Below, in pieces: positions 45,401 to 57,400 of a stretch of DNA of 64,000 bases. A program made the position numbers and the translations under genes. Each line of letters opens with the position of its first letter. The stretch's first letter is position 1. Origin of the DNA: Mesorhabditis belari (taxonomy: Eukaryota > Nematoda > Chromadorea > Rhabditida > Rhabditidae); the NCBI GenBank assembly GCA_958450365.1, contig CAUEEP010000578.1, forward strand, positions 1 through 64,000, read 5' to 3'. Under the pieces are notes generated by a model. That model was not told where the DNA came from, did not search any database, and was given only the letters and a program-made list of their open reading frames with translations.

Positions 45401-46460
45401 GCGAAAGGCCCCCAAGCATTCAAGAGGAACTCGAGTCGATAACTTTTTGCAAAGCTTGCAAAGCAACAAAGCAAGCCGTTGGTCACAATTTTAAAGTTTA
45501 TTTATCTATGAAGCCAGGGACAATCACGACAATAACGGGTAATTCGCGGATTTTATGGCGATAGTTTGTATAATATAGGACATATGGAGCGCTGCCAACA
45601 TATGGAGCGCTTGCTCCCCCGATTTTCCTTTCGCTCTCCCGATAATCGGATCGCTTCCCCGATATTCGAAAAGTACTCAAGGCTCGTATCACTGTGACGG
45701 CTCGATCGGATGAATTACGTGCAAAACGGGAAGACATTTTGGCGTCAACGAGTGCCAAATTCGTGCAGAAAGCAAGAAGCGATCAATGCAAACAAGAACA
45801 AGAACAAGAAGTCAAAAAAATTGTCCAGTAGACGTCGGTTACAATTGTCGGTTTCGATTTTTTTGTCTGATTAACTAAATTAGTTAAATTACTCACGTTA
45901 AACAAACAGTCTGCATAATGATATCTCGTTGTTGATCTTTTTGCTGATTAACAGTCATTTTGATTGGAAGATCCGGCTCCGAAAGCTCTCTTCGATTTCG
46001 TTGTCGCTAAAATATTCGATTTTCAACTTATAAAACATAAAAAAATCGAAATCCAATGATTTTTAGACTTGATAAAGATTTGATAGACGAAATGAACTTC
46101 TTAAATTGACAAATTAACTTCTTAAATTGACTAATTAACTTCTTAAATTGACTAATTAACTTCTTAAATTGAACTTTCACTCACCCTTGCAGCTAATACA
46201 CGAATCCCGGCCTTTACTTTACCAAAGCCTTTTGTTTTGATTGTGATATTTCGAACGTTTGTCGGCAGCTAAACTTTAGTTATTTTTATCGTTAGAAAAT
46301 GTTAACTTACATAAATCAGCATTGACGTATCAGTAACATTAACTATTTTCTTGGCAAAATGCGGAGCCGAGATCTCAACAATGAGATTCTCATTCGGCGG
46401 CCCGATGTCGACTTTCCGACTACGGTACTCGTAAAGGGCACGAGCTGCGAAATAAGTGTC
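39442..46460 (-). CDS. Second, distal copy of the last ten exons of the TEP-like gene
   Basis: Exons 46460-46311, 46268-46185, 46006-45897, 44950-44860, 44812-44714, 44296-44215, 44122-44025, 41218-41172, 41117-41008 and 39590-39442 reproduce the 3' exons of the proximal copy. Phases and frames are identical and all are open to the TAA at 39442. They encode the end of the complement-type domain (DTYFAARALYEYRSRKVDIG), the CUB/receptor-binding-like strands (VRNITIKTKGFGKVKAGIRV), a basic region (SSKRRARAAIDE), a cysteine cluster (CTCGESTCAVRCNSC) and the C-terminal tail. No upstream exons or start codon belong to this copy. It can be used only as an alternative 3' end of the upstream gene, or it is a 5'-less relic. 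Intact frames after duplication suggest youth or selection. Confidence 0.78.
40340..40470 (+). mobile_element. LINE tail fragment (also in unit 2 at ~49690)
   Basis: Plus-strand codons SLETFKLSIDDRDLDLEALV then stop resemble the last residues of CR1/RTE-type reverse transcriptases, like the tails at 21.9 and 23.9 kb. Short and low-confidence. Confidence 0.35.
41969..42705. repeat. 26-bp satellite array, unit 1
   Basis: About 28 tandem copies of tttatctgtacagagaactc+actaca. Variants (ccc or ctg for ctc, tccattg for tacattt) are interspersed in blocks, which suggests higher-order expansion. It lies in a TEP intron. Confidence 0.92.
45160..45700. mobile_element. Merlin-like DNA transposon relic, unit 1
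   Basis: Inverted ends around ggctcggtacttttccaata (about 45169) and its diverged complement (about 45695), with sub-repeats gggggagcgaaaggaaaata. The plus-strand interior encodes WICKCGESMKVRSKGKDLFR then WVCDTCGRRKAP, the two CxxC knuckles that open IS1016/Merlin-type transposases. The DDE domain is absent. It sits in the intron between the third and fourth duplicated exons. Confidence 0.55.
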
Positions 46461-46517
46461 CTAAAAGGGAAATTGTTGAAAGCCCAAGAATTAGAGAGCA
46501 ACTTTATAAGGAACCAG

Positions 46518-46551
46518 TCGAAAAACCCGTCTAACAGCGGGTTTTTCTCGA
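46518..46551. repeat. Strong short hairpin next to the tRNA-like sequence
   Basis: aaaaacccg and cgggttttt pair around an 8-nt loop. Repeated at about 55816-55849 in unit 2. It lies between the first duplicated exon and the tRNA-like block. Confidence 0.7.
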
Positions 46552-46559
46552 TATTTCAG

Positions 46560-46637
46560 GCGACGCATGCTTGGCGCAGTTGAGAGCACGCTTGTATACG
46601 GCCTATACGATCTGGGTTCGACTCCCAGCTGTGTCGT
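46560..46637 (+). tRNA. tRNA-like sequence at the duplication junction (unit 1)
   Basis: A full cloverleaf can be drawn: acceptor stem gcgacgc/gtgtcgt (two G-U pairs), D stem gctt/gagc, anticodon stem tgtat/atacg with loop acggcct, and a perfect T arm ctggg-ttcgact-cccag. A-box and B-box are good. C instead of U precedes the would-be anticodon ggc, and a standard tRNA would not be expected with it. It is thus more likely a tRNA pseudogene or tRNA-derived repeat. The duplicated segment ends just 3' of it. Confidence 0.5.
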
Positions 46638-47349
46638 GACAATTTTTTTTAGCGCACCCTTTGCACCGACGTTCGAAGCTGGATCAAGAGCGTCCCACCA
46701 CGACGCTTCGTGGCAGTCAATAGAAAAAAAAGCGTGAAACATTGAAACGATAGTGTAGCAGAAGGAAGAAATTCACGATTTCGTTGAAGAAAAATCACGA
46801 AAACCATACACAAATCTATCCCGTGAAAACTTATAAATGTTCGCCATGGAAATCGTTTATTCAATTGATAAAAAAATGGGATTTATAAATGTTAACAGAC
46901 AATCAAATTTTTCTTTTCAATAAGATTTAGCATTTTAAACGTTTTTGTTTCAAAAGAGTACACGTATCTACAGAAAATGCGCACAGAAAAGCACAGAAAA
47001 GCACAAATAATAAACAAAAACTCGATTGCTATTCAATAATTCAATTCAATTCAATGATTTTGAATAGAAAAGGTGAAGTACTTGGCTGAATATCTTTAGA
47101 TTCGTTAATACATTTTCTATTTTAGCGTCTTTTCGAATCGTCACAACTCGTGTAATTGAATGGTCCACTCCAGAAAATATTTTGATAGAGACCACACTCG
47201 GAAACCGATTTTTCGAAACGATCCGTCAATCGGAGCACGTAGTTTGTTCTGGAATTGGAAATCAAAGAGAATGGCTAGTATTCTGATATTTAAAAAGATT
47301 TTCATATTCATAAATCGCATCGTATATAAGCCCATAAGCTCCGCTCCTT

Positions 47350-48224
47350 TTGTCATTGGCAATCTAACTTTGAGCTCAAATATCTCGGTGTTGCTATCTC
47401 CAATTTCAATATTCTTGGTATCATTGGATTCGCCAAGTCTTTCTCTATCGATTGGTATAAAAACTATCCAAATTGGATCATCCAACACCAAGAAATCTGA
47501 GCTTAAAGGGGCGGGGTGCCTTTCTTGGTCCATTTGCCATTGGCAATCCAACTTTGAGTTCAAATATCTCGGTGTTGGAATCTCCAATTTCAATGTTCTT
47601 GGTATCATTAGATTCGCCAAGTCTTTCTCTATCGATTGGTATAAAAACTATTCAAATTGGATCATCGAACACCGAGATATTTGAGCTTAAAGTTGGATTG
47701 CCAATGGCAAAGGGGCGCGGCGCGTATAAAAGGTTCGTCCATTAGCAATCGACAGAGAAAGACCCCTTTGCCATTAGCAATCCACCTTTGAGCCCGAATT
47801 TCTGGGCTTTAGGCTGTTCAATTGAACTCAAATTTGCTGCTCAGTCTTTTATACGCGCCCCGCCCCTTTGCCATTGGCAATCTAACTTTAAGCTCAAATA
47901 TCTCGGTGTTCGATGATCCAATTTGAATAGTTTTTATACCAATCGATAGAGAAAGACTTGGCGAATCCAATGATACCAAGAACATTGAAATTGGAGATTC
48001 CAACACCGAGATATTTGAACTCAAAGTTGGATTGCCAATGGCAAATGGACCAAGAAAGGCACCCCGCCCCTTTAGGCTCAGATTTCTTGGTGTTTGATGA
48101 TCCAATTTGGATAGTTTTTATACCAATCGATAGAGAAAGACTTGGCGAATCCAATGATACCAAGAATATTGAAATTGGAGATAGCAACACCGAGATATTT
48201 GAGCTCAAAGTTAGATTGCCAATG
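47350..48224. repeat. Family-G repeat cluster in duplication unit 2
   Basis: Same units as at 38340-39237, differently arranged. The left block has one unit fewer, while the right block has an extra one. Confidence 0.85.
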
Positions 48225-48445
48225 ACAGAGACAGCAGCCATGTTAATTCCGCCCCTTCTTCGATTTGACGTTCGCAATCTACGTATTTCTCATCTCACCT
48301 AGCATCCGTATCCACAATTAAATCATTTCTGTCACCGATCACAAAATACGATTCTTCTTTGTTTATCGAAATATCTTTATTGCATCGTTGATTGCATTTC
48401 CTCAACCAGATCTCGATTTGATTATCTAAAACTTCCGAATTTCCA

Positions 48446-51400
48446 TTATCCCCTCAAAATCTCACTTCTCATTTCGATTATCTCATCTCTCATCAACGTT
48501 TGCAAAACATGCATCTTATAGATATTGTAAATGGCAGTTGAAGAACCGACAGAAATAGTGGATTCACGCTTTTCGATGAGTTTACCGAAGATACCTGAAA
48601 AAAGTTGATGTTATTGAAATCCTTATACCCCTTGGTCTTAATTCTTTCAATGTAAATCGAATAATTGTACTCTTTTCTTTCATTCTTCTCTATTTTATCT
48701 CCAAAAACACCATGAAAACAGTGAAGTGGCTGAGAAAAGTGAGAGAAATTGGAAATTGACAATTTGTACTTTTTCCCAAATGCCAATTTCAAATGCCAAC
48801 CATATTCAATTCTTTTAATAACTATATTTTGCTAGTTTTTCTAGTGATCGAAACGTTATATTTGTGCTATTTGTTTATGGAAAATTTGTTATGGAAATTA
48901 TAAGCTTTATGGAAAACTTTATTCTCAAATACTTTAAACACAGCTTTTTCTTGTGTACAATGAGCTTATGACGTGCTAATATCAGAAATTGATTTGCCGT
49001 ATTCTCTCTAATAGTAGTTTAATACCCGCCGAGCCGAGTTGATGCCTGTTTTATGGTTTCTAAGTTTTCCCAGAAGCTCAACACTCTAATCCCCCACTAG
49101 ATCTCATCCTCAGCTACATTTTTCGACATCGATAGGTTCTGATAAGCGGTTTTTGAGATTTCGAGAAATTTAGGCAAAGCTTAAGGTGCGCTACTATTAG
49201 AAAAAGCTACCTAAAGATTATTTTCTTGATTCCGTCAGAGTCCGATTTCTTAAAGCCAATTACCGGACATTTTAGTACCGTATTCTCTCTAATCGTAGTC
49301 TAATACCTGCCGAGTCGAGTTGAACACTATTTTACGGGTTCTAAGTTTTCCCAGAAGCTCAACACTCTAATCCCCCACTAGATCTCATCCTCAGCTACAT
49401 TTTTCGACATCGATAGGTTCTGATAAGCGCTTCTCGAGATTTTAGGGAATTTAGGCAAAGCGAAATCAAGGCAAAGCAAGGTACTACTAGAGAGAATACC
49501 GTACATATTATTACCGTACATATTATTGTACTATTAGAGAGAATACCGTACATATTATTACCGTACATATTATTGTACTATTAGAGAGAATACCGTACAT
49601 AACCCGTTTCCTATTTCACACTATTTCTTAAGAGAAAAATACTATAATTGTGTTTGTTTATGTGTTCTATGTAACAAGCTAACCCGTTTCATGTTTCAAA
49701 TCTTTTTCAGGGAGTCCAATAGTCTCGAAACCTTTAAATTATCTATAGATGATCGTGATCTTGATCTTGAAGCTCTAGTGGATTCTTGACGTTGTCCGTG
49801 CTACGTTATTGCATCCATTATATGCTTTTTATCGGCCCTTTTCGTGTTATGTGATCTCATGTGCATTAATCTAGCGCACTTTATTTCAGTTCTTGTTTAG
49901 ATTTGTTTAGTTTAGACAGCTGGCTGGCTTTACCAAGCCAGTCTTCTAGCTTTACCAAGCCAGTCTTCTAGCTTTACTAAACCAGTCTTCTAGTTTTACC
50001 AAGCCAGTCTAGGTAAAGCTAGAAGCTAGATCTTTACCTTATTTCTCAACAAAATCAAGTCCTGAGCTTTTGACCGAAATTTGGCTGCCTAGAAATCTGT
50101 TTGAAACAAGTCCAAAACTAGACAAGCACTTCTGTAAGTGGGGTAAACTATAAAGTTATAGGTAAACTATAGAGTTATAGGTAAACTATAAAGTTATAGG
50201 TAAACTATAGAGTTATAGGTAAACTATAGCCACCTTGGTAAGTTGAAGTCTTCAAAAAGCGATCAATTATTTAAATCTAGAAATCTAGAAATCTAGAAAG
50301 TCTAGATCAATTTTTGAACCGAACAGTACTTTACAAGCAGTACAAGCAGTACAAGCAGTACTTTACAAGTTTGAGCACATCTCAAAACTCACCAAAAGCC
50401 CCATCTCGACAGATCTCTTTCCGAACGCTTTGCGGGGTGGATCGTTGACAGGAATTGCACCGAACCGCACAAGTACTTTCACCGCAAGTACACTGACCAC
50501 CACTGAAAGGAAATATTGAAAATTATCAAAGTTTTTCAAACTTGAAACACACAGACTCGATCGTTTCATCGATTGCGGCACGAGCTCGCCGTTTGGATGA
50601 ATGCTGAAAGATTGGTTGTGTAGATTTGACTTTTGACTTTAACATTTAGCATTTAACGTTTAGCATTTCACATTTAACGTTTAGCATTTCACATTTAGCT
50701 TTTGACTCTCGACTTTTAACACTTGAATATTGTCAGAATCACAAGGTTTACTATTGGGTTGTCCAATTATGAATCTAGTCCAGCTTTTTACTATTCTGTA
50801 AATTTCTCAAGATACCGAAATCAAGAAAAAGATATATATGAGTATTATTCGAAAGCTGAAGATCTCCTCTACATTTTGATATAAAAAGCTTTTGAATTTG
50901 TCGAGCTTTTGGGCAAATTGACTGCACAGAAGAAGAGGTGACCAAAAAATGGAAGGGTGCCTTTGGATCGAGTTTTGGCTCCGCTCAAATTGAGTCAACC
51001 GTCTGATGTTTGGCCAATAGATATATCAATACAAGTTTTTTTTAAATATAACAATTTCAGAGCATCTTTTCTTTTCTTTTCTTTTCTGGGCGGCTATTTT
51101 ACACCATAAAACTTGAGGAATAGCTAAGCTGGAATGGGTTTTTTCGAAAATGTCTTCTCCCTTTGTGCAGTCGAATTCCCAAAAAGTTGAATGAATTCAA
51201 AAGCTTTTTTATTCCAAAATGTAGAGGAGATCTTCAGCTTTCGAATGATATATAACACTCAAATACAACTGTTCGATATCTTGAGAAATTTACAAAATAG
51301 TAAAAGCGCGCATTCATAACTGGACAACCCAATAGCTTAGTTTTCGTAGTTTGATGCACAGAGATTTATCTGTACAGAGAACTGACTACATTTATCTGTA

Positions 51401-54400
51401 CAGAGAACCCACTACATTTATCTGTACAGAGAACCCACTACATTTATCTGTACAGAGAACCCACTACATTTATCTGTACAGAGAACTGACTACATTTATC
51501 TGTACAGAGAACTGACTACATTTATCTGTACAGAGAACTCACTACATTTATCTGTACAGAGAACCCACTACATTTATCTGTACAGAGAACTCACTACATT
51601 GATCTGTACAGAGAACCCACTCCATTGATCTGTACAGAGAACCCACTACATTTATCTGTACAGAGAACCCACTACATTTATCTGTACAGAGAACTGACTA
51701 CATTTATCTGTACAGAGAACTGACTACATTTATCTGTACAGAGAACTGACTACATTTATCTGTACAGAGAACTGACTACATTTATCTGTACAGAGAACCC
51801 ACTACATTTATCTGTACAGAGAACTCACTACATTGATCTGTACAGAGAACCCACTCCATTGATCTGTACAGAGAACCCACTCCATCGATCTGTACAGAGA
51901 ACTCACTACATTTATCTGTACGGAGAACTCACTACATTTATCTCTACAGAGAATTCACCACATTCATCTGTACAGAGAACTCACAGTCTCAGCTAGGCAT
52001 TTTTGAGACCTTTTTTTCAGTTCCAATTCTTAGCCTCAATAGAATAAATATCTCCAATAGATTTCCTGACCCTGAAAATCCCCTAGGTACAAATTTACAG
52101 ATGAATATCTTTTTGTGACTCTAGAAGCACTAAAGCACTTTTTTGACTCTAAAGCAAGTGGAATCCCTAGGAAATGATCGGGTTTTCTTTGCGCAATCGC
52201 TCGCCATCTGGCAAACCGCGGTAACATAAGGTTCCGAAAATTCCTCGCTGATAACTCGCGGAGAAAAATCACACTTGCTTTTTTCCCTTTGGTACAAGGT
52301 GCTTCCTTTTTCGAATCCGTAAAGGGGAAGAAGAAGTGACTAAGCCGCTTTTTAGCCTTTTTGACGCTAGACTACGTTAGACTACAATATAATAAACAAT
52401 CGAATGGTTCAGGGAATCCCAGAAAAGAGATAAACAGTTTGAAGGTCCCGAATCGGTGCGAATGAAAAGCGCACCTTAAGCTTTGGCTAAATTCCTCGAA
52501 AACCGCTTATCAGAACCTATCGATGTCGGAAAATGTAGCTGACGATGAGATCTAGCGGGGGATTTGAGTGTTGAGCTTCTGGGAAAACTTTGGAAGCCGT
52601 AAAATAGTCATCAACTTGGCTAGGAGTGTTAGAGAGGTATTAGAGCTTGTATTAAACCTTCAGTATCGATTCAAAAACAAATTGTCTAACCCGAAAAGTG
52701 ACGTGCAGTACAATGGGGCAACCGAGAAACGTTTAGACGGTGATCGATGTACAGTGAAACATTGATATACCGTTATTTCTCTAATAGTAGCGAATCTTAG
52801 GCTTTGCTTAAGTTACTCGGAATCTCAAAAACCAGAACCTATCAATGTGGAGTCGGAAAATGTAGCTGACAATGAGATCTAGCTGGGGATTTGAGTGTTG
52901 AGCTTCTGGGAAAACTTAGAAACCATAAAATAGTCATCAAATCGGAGTGCAATATTATTAGAGAAAACAAGGTATGTAGAGCAAAGTTTTCAGGTGGTAA
53001 TCGACGCTTTTCGAACGATCAATCTGCAGACGATTGCGCTAAACCAAGAGCACCGACAAGCAAATTTTCCCAAACAAATTTTCCATCAACAAATAGCACA
53101 AACATAAGGTTTCGATCACTAGAAAAACCGTAAAGTAGTTGTCAACTCGGCTCGGCGGGTATTAGACTACTATTAGAGGGAATACCATTGGTTTTACACT
53201 ACTATTAGAGAGAATACCATTGGTTGTACACTATTATTAGAGAGAATTACCATTACTTTTAGTTTTAATCTCAATTCAGAATCTTTTTCAATCAAACAGT
53301 CGACCTTTCTCAGCCTCAAAACGGCGTGCACGGCGGCGTTTCGTTTTGTTTTCCCCCGAGCCACCGCATCTGGATGTGAGATCAACACTTGACCAACGAT
53401 ATCTAGAATGTTTCTATGACCTAGTTTATCTATGACCTAGTTTATCTATGACCTAGTTTAGATTTGAACTCGAAAATAGAATTGAACTCAAAAAACAAGT
53501 ATTCACTCACCATTTACTGGATGTCGACAACTGATCTCCACCGGCGCTAAAGAGGTCGGCTCATGGGGATGATTTGGCGGGAAAACGGCTACCTAGACAG
53601 ATCATGAATGAATCTGATCTTGAGCAGCTATCTGATCTTTAATCAGCTATCTGATCTTTAATCAGCTATCTAATCGTTAATCAGCTATCTAATCGTTAAT
53701 CAGCTATCTAATCTTTAATCAGCTATTCAGCTATCCTTCTAGATATCAAATTTCTTGTAAGCTACACTAGAAACCATCAACTAAAGGTCTAAAATAATTA
53801 CTAACTTAAAAAAGCGCTATCTGGATGAATTGGATAATTGAATAGGACTAAAAAAGGGCGTTTATCTTCCCATAGGTTCTTCCCATACGGTTTTTCCCAT
53901 ACGGTTCCAATACGGTTCTTTTTTTATCCAATACGGTTCCTCTTTTGATCTAATACGGTTCCAATACTTAAAGCCTTTAATTAAAGCCTTTATCTCAATT
54001 TCCGCTCACTTTATAACATCCTTGTGTGTTCGTTTTGTTCAGCTGAACGGTCATATGAATCGCATACGAGGAAACCATCGGCAGATTGATCATTTTGAGA
54101 TCGGATTGCTGAAATTGGTTTATGAAAACTATTTGCTTTAATTTTGCAAATTTACCCCAACGATTTCCACCTTGTCAAAGTAAGTTGTGAAACCGGTGAA
54201 AAGCCCGTGAACGATCTCGAAAGTGTCGATTAATGGAGACAAAGAACTGAAAGTGATTTGCTAAATTGTAGTTTGTAGTTTTGTAATTCTAGCCTATTCT
54301 CTGTAATCTTCTCTCTATTTTTTTATCAAATCCGTATTTATTTTATTAAAAGACTTAGACAAAGCTTTAGCAAGCCAGTCTAGGCAAAGCTAGCTGATAG

Positions 54401-57400
54401 ATCGATTTGGATCGACCCATCAGCTGATTTGGACCATTTGGATCGATCCGATTGCACTCCAAGGCTCGGTACTTTTCCAATATCGGGGGAGCGAAAGGAA
54501 AATAGGGGGAGCGGAAGGAAAATAGGGGGAGCGCTCCTCCGACATTTGTGCGTTCAAAGAATCGACGGCAATCGATTATTTCGTCACCAAAGGAGTCATC
54601 AGTCAGTCAGTCGTGGATTTGCAAATGTGGCGAATCGATGAAAGTCCGCTCAAAGGGAAAAGATCTATTTCGCTGGGTATGTGACACTTGCGGACGGCGA
54701 AAGGCCCCCCAAGCATTCAAGAGGAACTCGAGTCGATAACTTTTTGCAAAGCTTGCAAAGCAACAAAGCAAGCCGTTGGTCACAATTTTAAAGTTTATTT
54801 ATCTATGAAGCCAGGGACAATCACGACAATAACGGGTAATTCGCGGATTTTATGGCGATAGTTTGTATAATATAGGACATATGGAGCGCTGCCAACATAT
54901 GGAGCGCTTGCTCCCCCCGATTTTCCTTTCGCTCTCCCGATAATCGGATCGCTTCCCCGATATTCGAAAAGTACTCAAGGCTCGTATCACTGTGACGGCT
55001 CGATCGGATGAATTACGTGCAAAACGGGAAGACATTTTGGCGTCAACGAGTGCCAAATTCGTGCAGAAAGCAAGAAGCGATCAATGCAAACAAGAACAAG
55101 AACAAGAAGTCAAAAAAATTGTCCAGTAGACGTCGGTTACAATTGTCGGTTTCGATTTTTTTGTCTGATTAACTAAATTAGTTAAATTACTCACGTTAAA
55201 CAAACAGTCTGCATAATGATATCTCGTTGTTGATCTTTTTGCTGATTAACAGTCATTTTGATTGGAAGATCCGGCTCCGAAAGCTCTCTTCGATTTCGTT
55301 GTCGCTAAAATATTCGATTTTCAACTTATAAAACATAAAAAAATCGAAATCCAATGATTTTTAGACTTGATAAAGATTTGATAGACGAAATGAACTTCTT
55401 AAATTGACAAATTAACTTCTTAAATTGACTAATTAACTTCTTAAATTGACTAATTAACTTCTTAAATTGAACTTTCACTCACCCTTGCAGCTAATACACG
55501 AATCCCGGCCTTTACTTTACCAAAGCCTTTTGTTTTGATTGTGATATTTCGAACGTTTGTCGGCAGCTAAACTTTAGTTATTTTTATCGTTAGAAAATGT
55601 TAACTTACATAAATCAGCATTGACGTATCAGTAACATTAACAATTTTCTTGGCAAAATGCGGAGCCGAGATCTCAACAATGAGATTCTCATTCGGCGGCC
55701 CGATGTCGACTTTCCGACTACGGTACTCGTAAAGGGCACGAGCTGCGAAATAAGTGTCCTAAAAGGGAAATTGTTGAAAGTCCAAGAATTAGAGAGCAAC
55801 TTTATAAGGAACCAGTCGAAAAACCCGTCTAACAGCGGGTTTTTCTCGATATTTCAGGCGACGCATGCTTGGCGCAGTTGAGAGCACGCTTGTATACGGC
55901 CTATACGATCTGGGTTCGACTCCCAGCTGTGTCGTGACTTTTAACTTTTAAAAAACGAAATATGAGATGCACAAGTACATAGAATTCTAAGCCTAACAAA
56001 CTAAAAATCATGTAAATTGGACCACGGAGAGTTGAGAACTCGCGCGTACAGACAGATGGACAAACAGACGGACAAACATACGGACAGACAAACGGATAGA
56101 CAGACGGACAGACAGACAGGCGGACAAACAGATGGACAAACAGACGGGCAGACAGACGGACAGACAGGCTGACGGATGGACAGACAGACAGACGGACAGA
56201 CAGACATACAGACAGACAGACGGACAGACAGACAGACAGACAGACGGACAGACAGACAGACAGACGGACAGACAGACAGACGGACAGACAGACAGACAGA
56301 CATACAGACAGACGGACAGACAGACAGACAGACACCTCTTTTATATAGTAGATTGGTCCCTCACAAGTTTTAGAAAGCTTTCCAAACCTCACCAAAGCAT
56401 TTTCATAAGTCCCATCCTCTTTCTTTTGCTCGTAAATCCAATCGGCGAGTGAGTCGAAATCCATCAACTTTGGCACATCGACACTTCGACCGACAAACGC
56501 AAGCACTCCCAATGCGTTCACCAGCACGTCACCACTCTGAACATGTTCAAGGACTGCAGCTTTTGAAAGCCTGCTACTGTATCCCTGAGCTACCCTAAGT
56601 CGCCGTACCCTGAAAGCCTAATAAACTACCGTAACCCGGAATCGACTGTACCCCGGGACCTACCGTACCCTGGGCCTATCTACTGTAGCCTGGGCCTACC
56701 TACCGTACTTTGGAACCTACCTACCGTAGCCTGGGCCTACCTACTGTAGCCTGGGTCTACCTACCGTACCCTGGGCCTACCTACTGTAGCCTGGGCCTAC
56801 CTACTGTAGCCTGGGTCTACCTACCGTACCCTGGGCCTACCTACTGTAGCCCGGGCCTACCTACCGTACTTTGGAACCTACCTACCGTAGCCTGCGCCTA
56901 CCTACCGTACTTTGGAACCTACCTACCGTACCCTGGGCCTACCTACTGTAGCCTGGGTCTACCTACCGTACCCTGGGCCTACCTACTGTAGCCTGGGCCT
57001 ACCTACCGTACTTTGGAACCTACCTTGATCCCTTTCAAGTTGAAGAAATTCTGTTGCCCGTTCTGCAGCCGATCGAGCACGTTACGCGATCTGCGCCCGG
57101 CTTCCCAATAGGGGAAAACGTTTTCTAAACAATTGCTTATCTTTGAAAGCAATTTTTTGATCACCTTTAATCGATGCATTCAATTTCTGCCTTAGCACGT
57201 GATTCGTCGCATTTGTCGCCATATAAGCCAGCGCTGCAACGGCTCTCAAATCAGTCAAATCGTTCTCCTCAAAGTCGTAGAAATACTCGTAAAGTCGGCT
57301 CCAAGCTTCGTCGTTTTTCTTAAGCAAAAATGTGAAATTACAGAAATTACAGAAATCACAAGACAACAAGAAATTACAAGGCAACAAGAAAGACAAACCA

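Larger units (their letters stand above)
37631..46640. repeat. Segmental tandem duplication, unit 1 (~9.0 kb)
   Basis: This unit matches 46641-55938 almost base for base in the same orientation, including exons, introns and nested repeats. Differences are concentrated in repeat arrays (the 26-bp satellite, the number of family-G units, one extra ~500-bp MITE block in unit 2) and rare substitutions. The junctions share tgacaatttttttt/gtgtcgtgac, at the 3' end of a tRNA-like sequence. Confidence 0.92.
46641..55938. repeat. Segmental tandem duplication, unit 2 (~9.3 kb)
   Basis: Proximal copy of the segment described for 37631-46640. It is contiguous with the upstream exons of the TEP-like gene and so is the ancestral position with respect to that gene. 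Confidence 0.92.

Noticed and set aside
46560..46637. Calling this a functional tRNA
   Set aside because: The cloverleaf is good, but U33 is replaced by C and the anticodon would be unusual; kept as tRNA-like at moderate confidence.
55901..56527. Long minus-strand frame of repeated SVCL residues and matching plus-strand QTDR frames
   Set aside because: They translate the (agac)n microsatellite. Only the part at 56393-56536 is a real TEP exon.
56710..56991. Plus-strand repetitive YLPYPGPTYCSLGLP frame resembling a structural protein
   Set aside because: It is a direct translation of a 20-bp minisatellite within a TEP intron; a 20-bp unit cycles through all frames.
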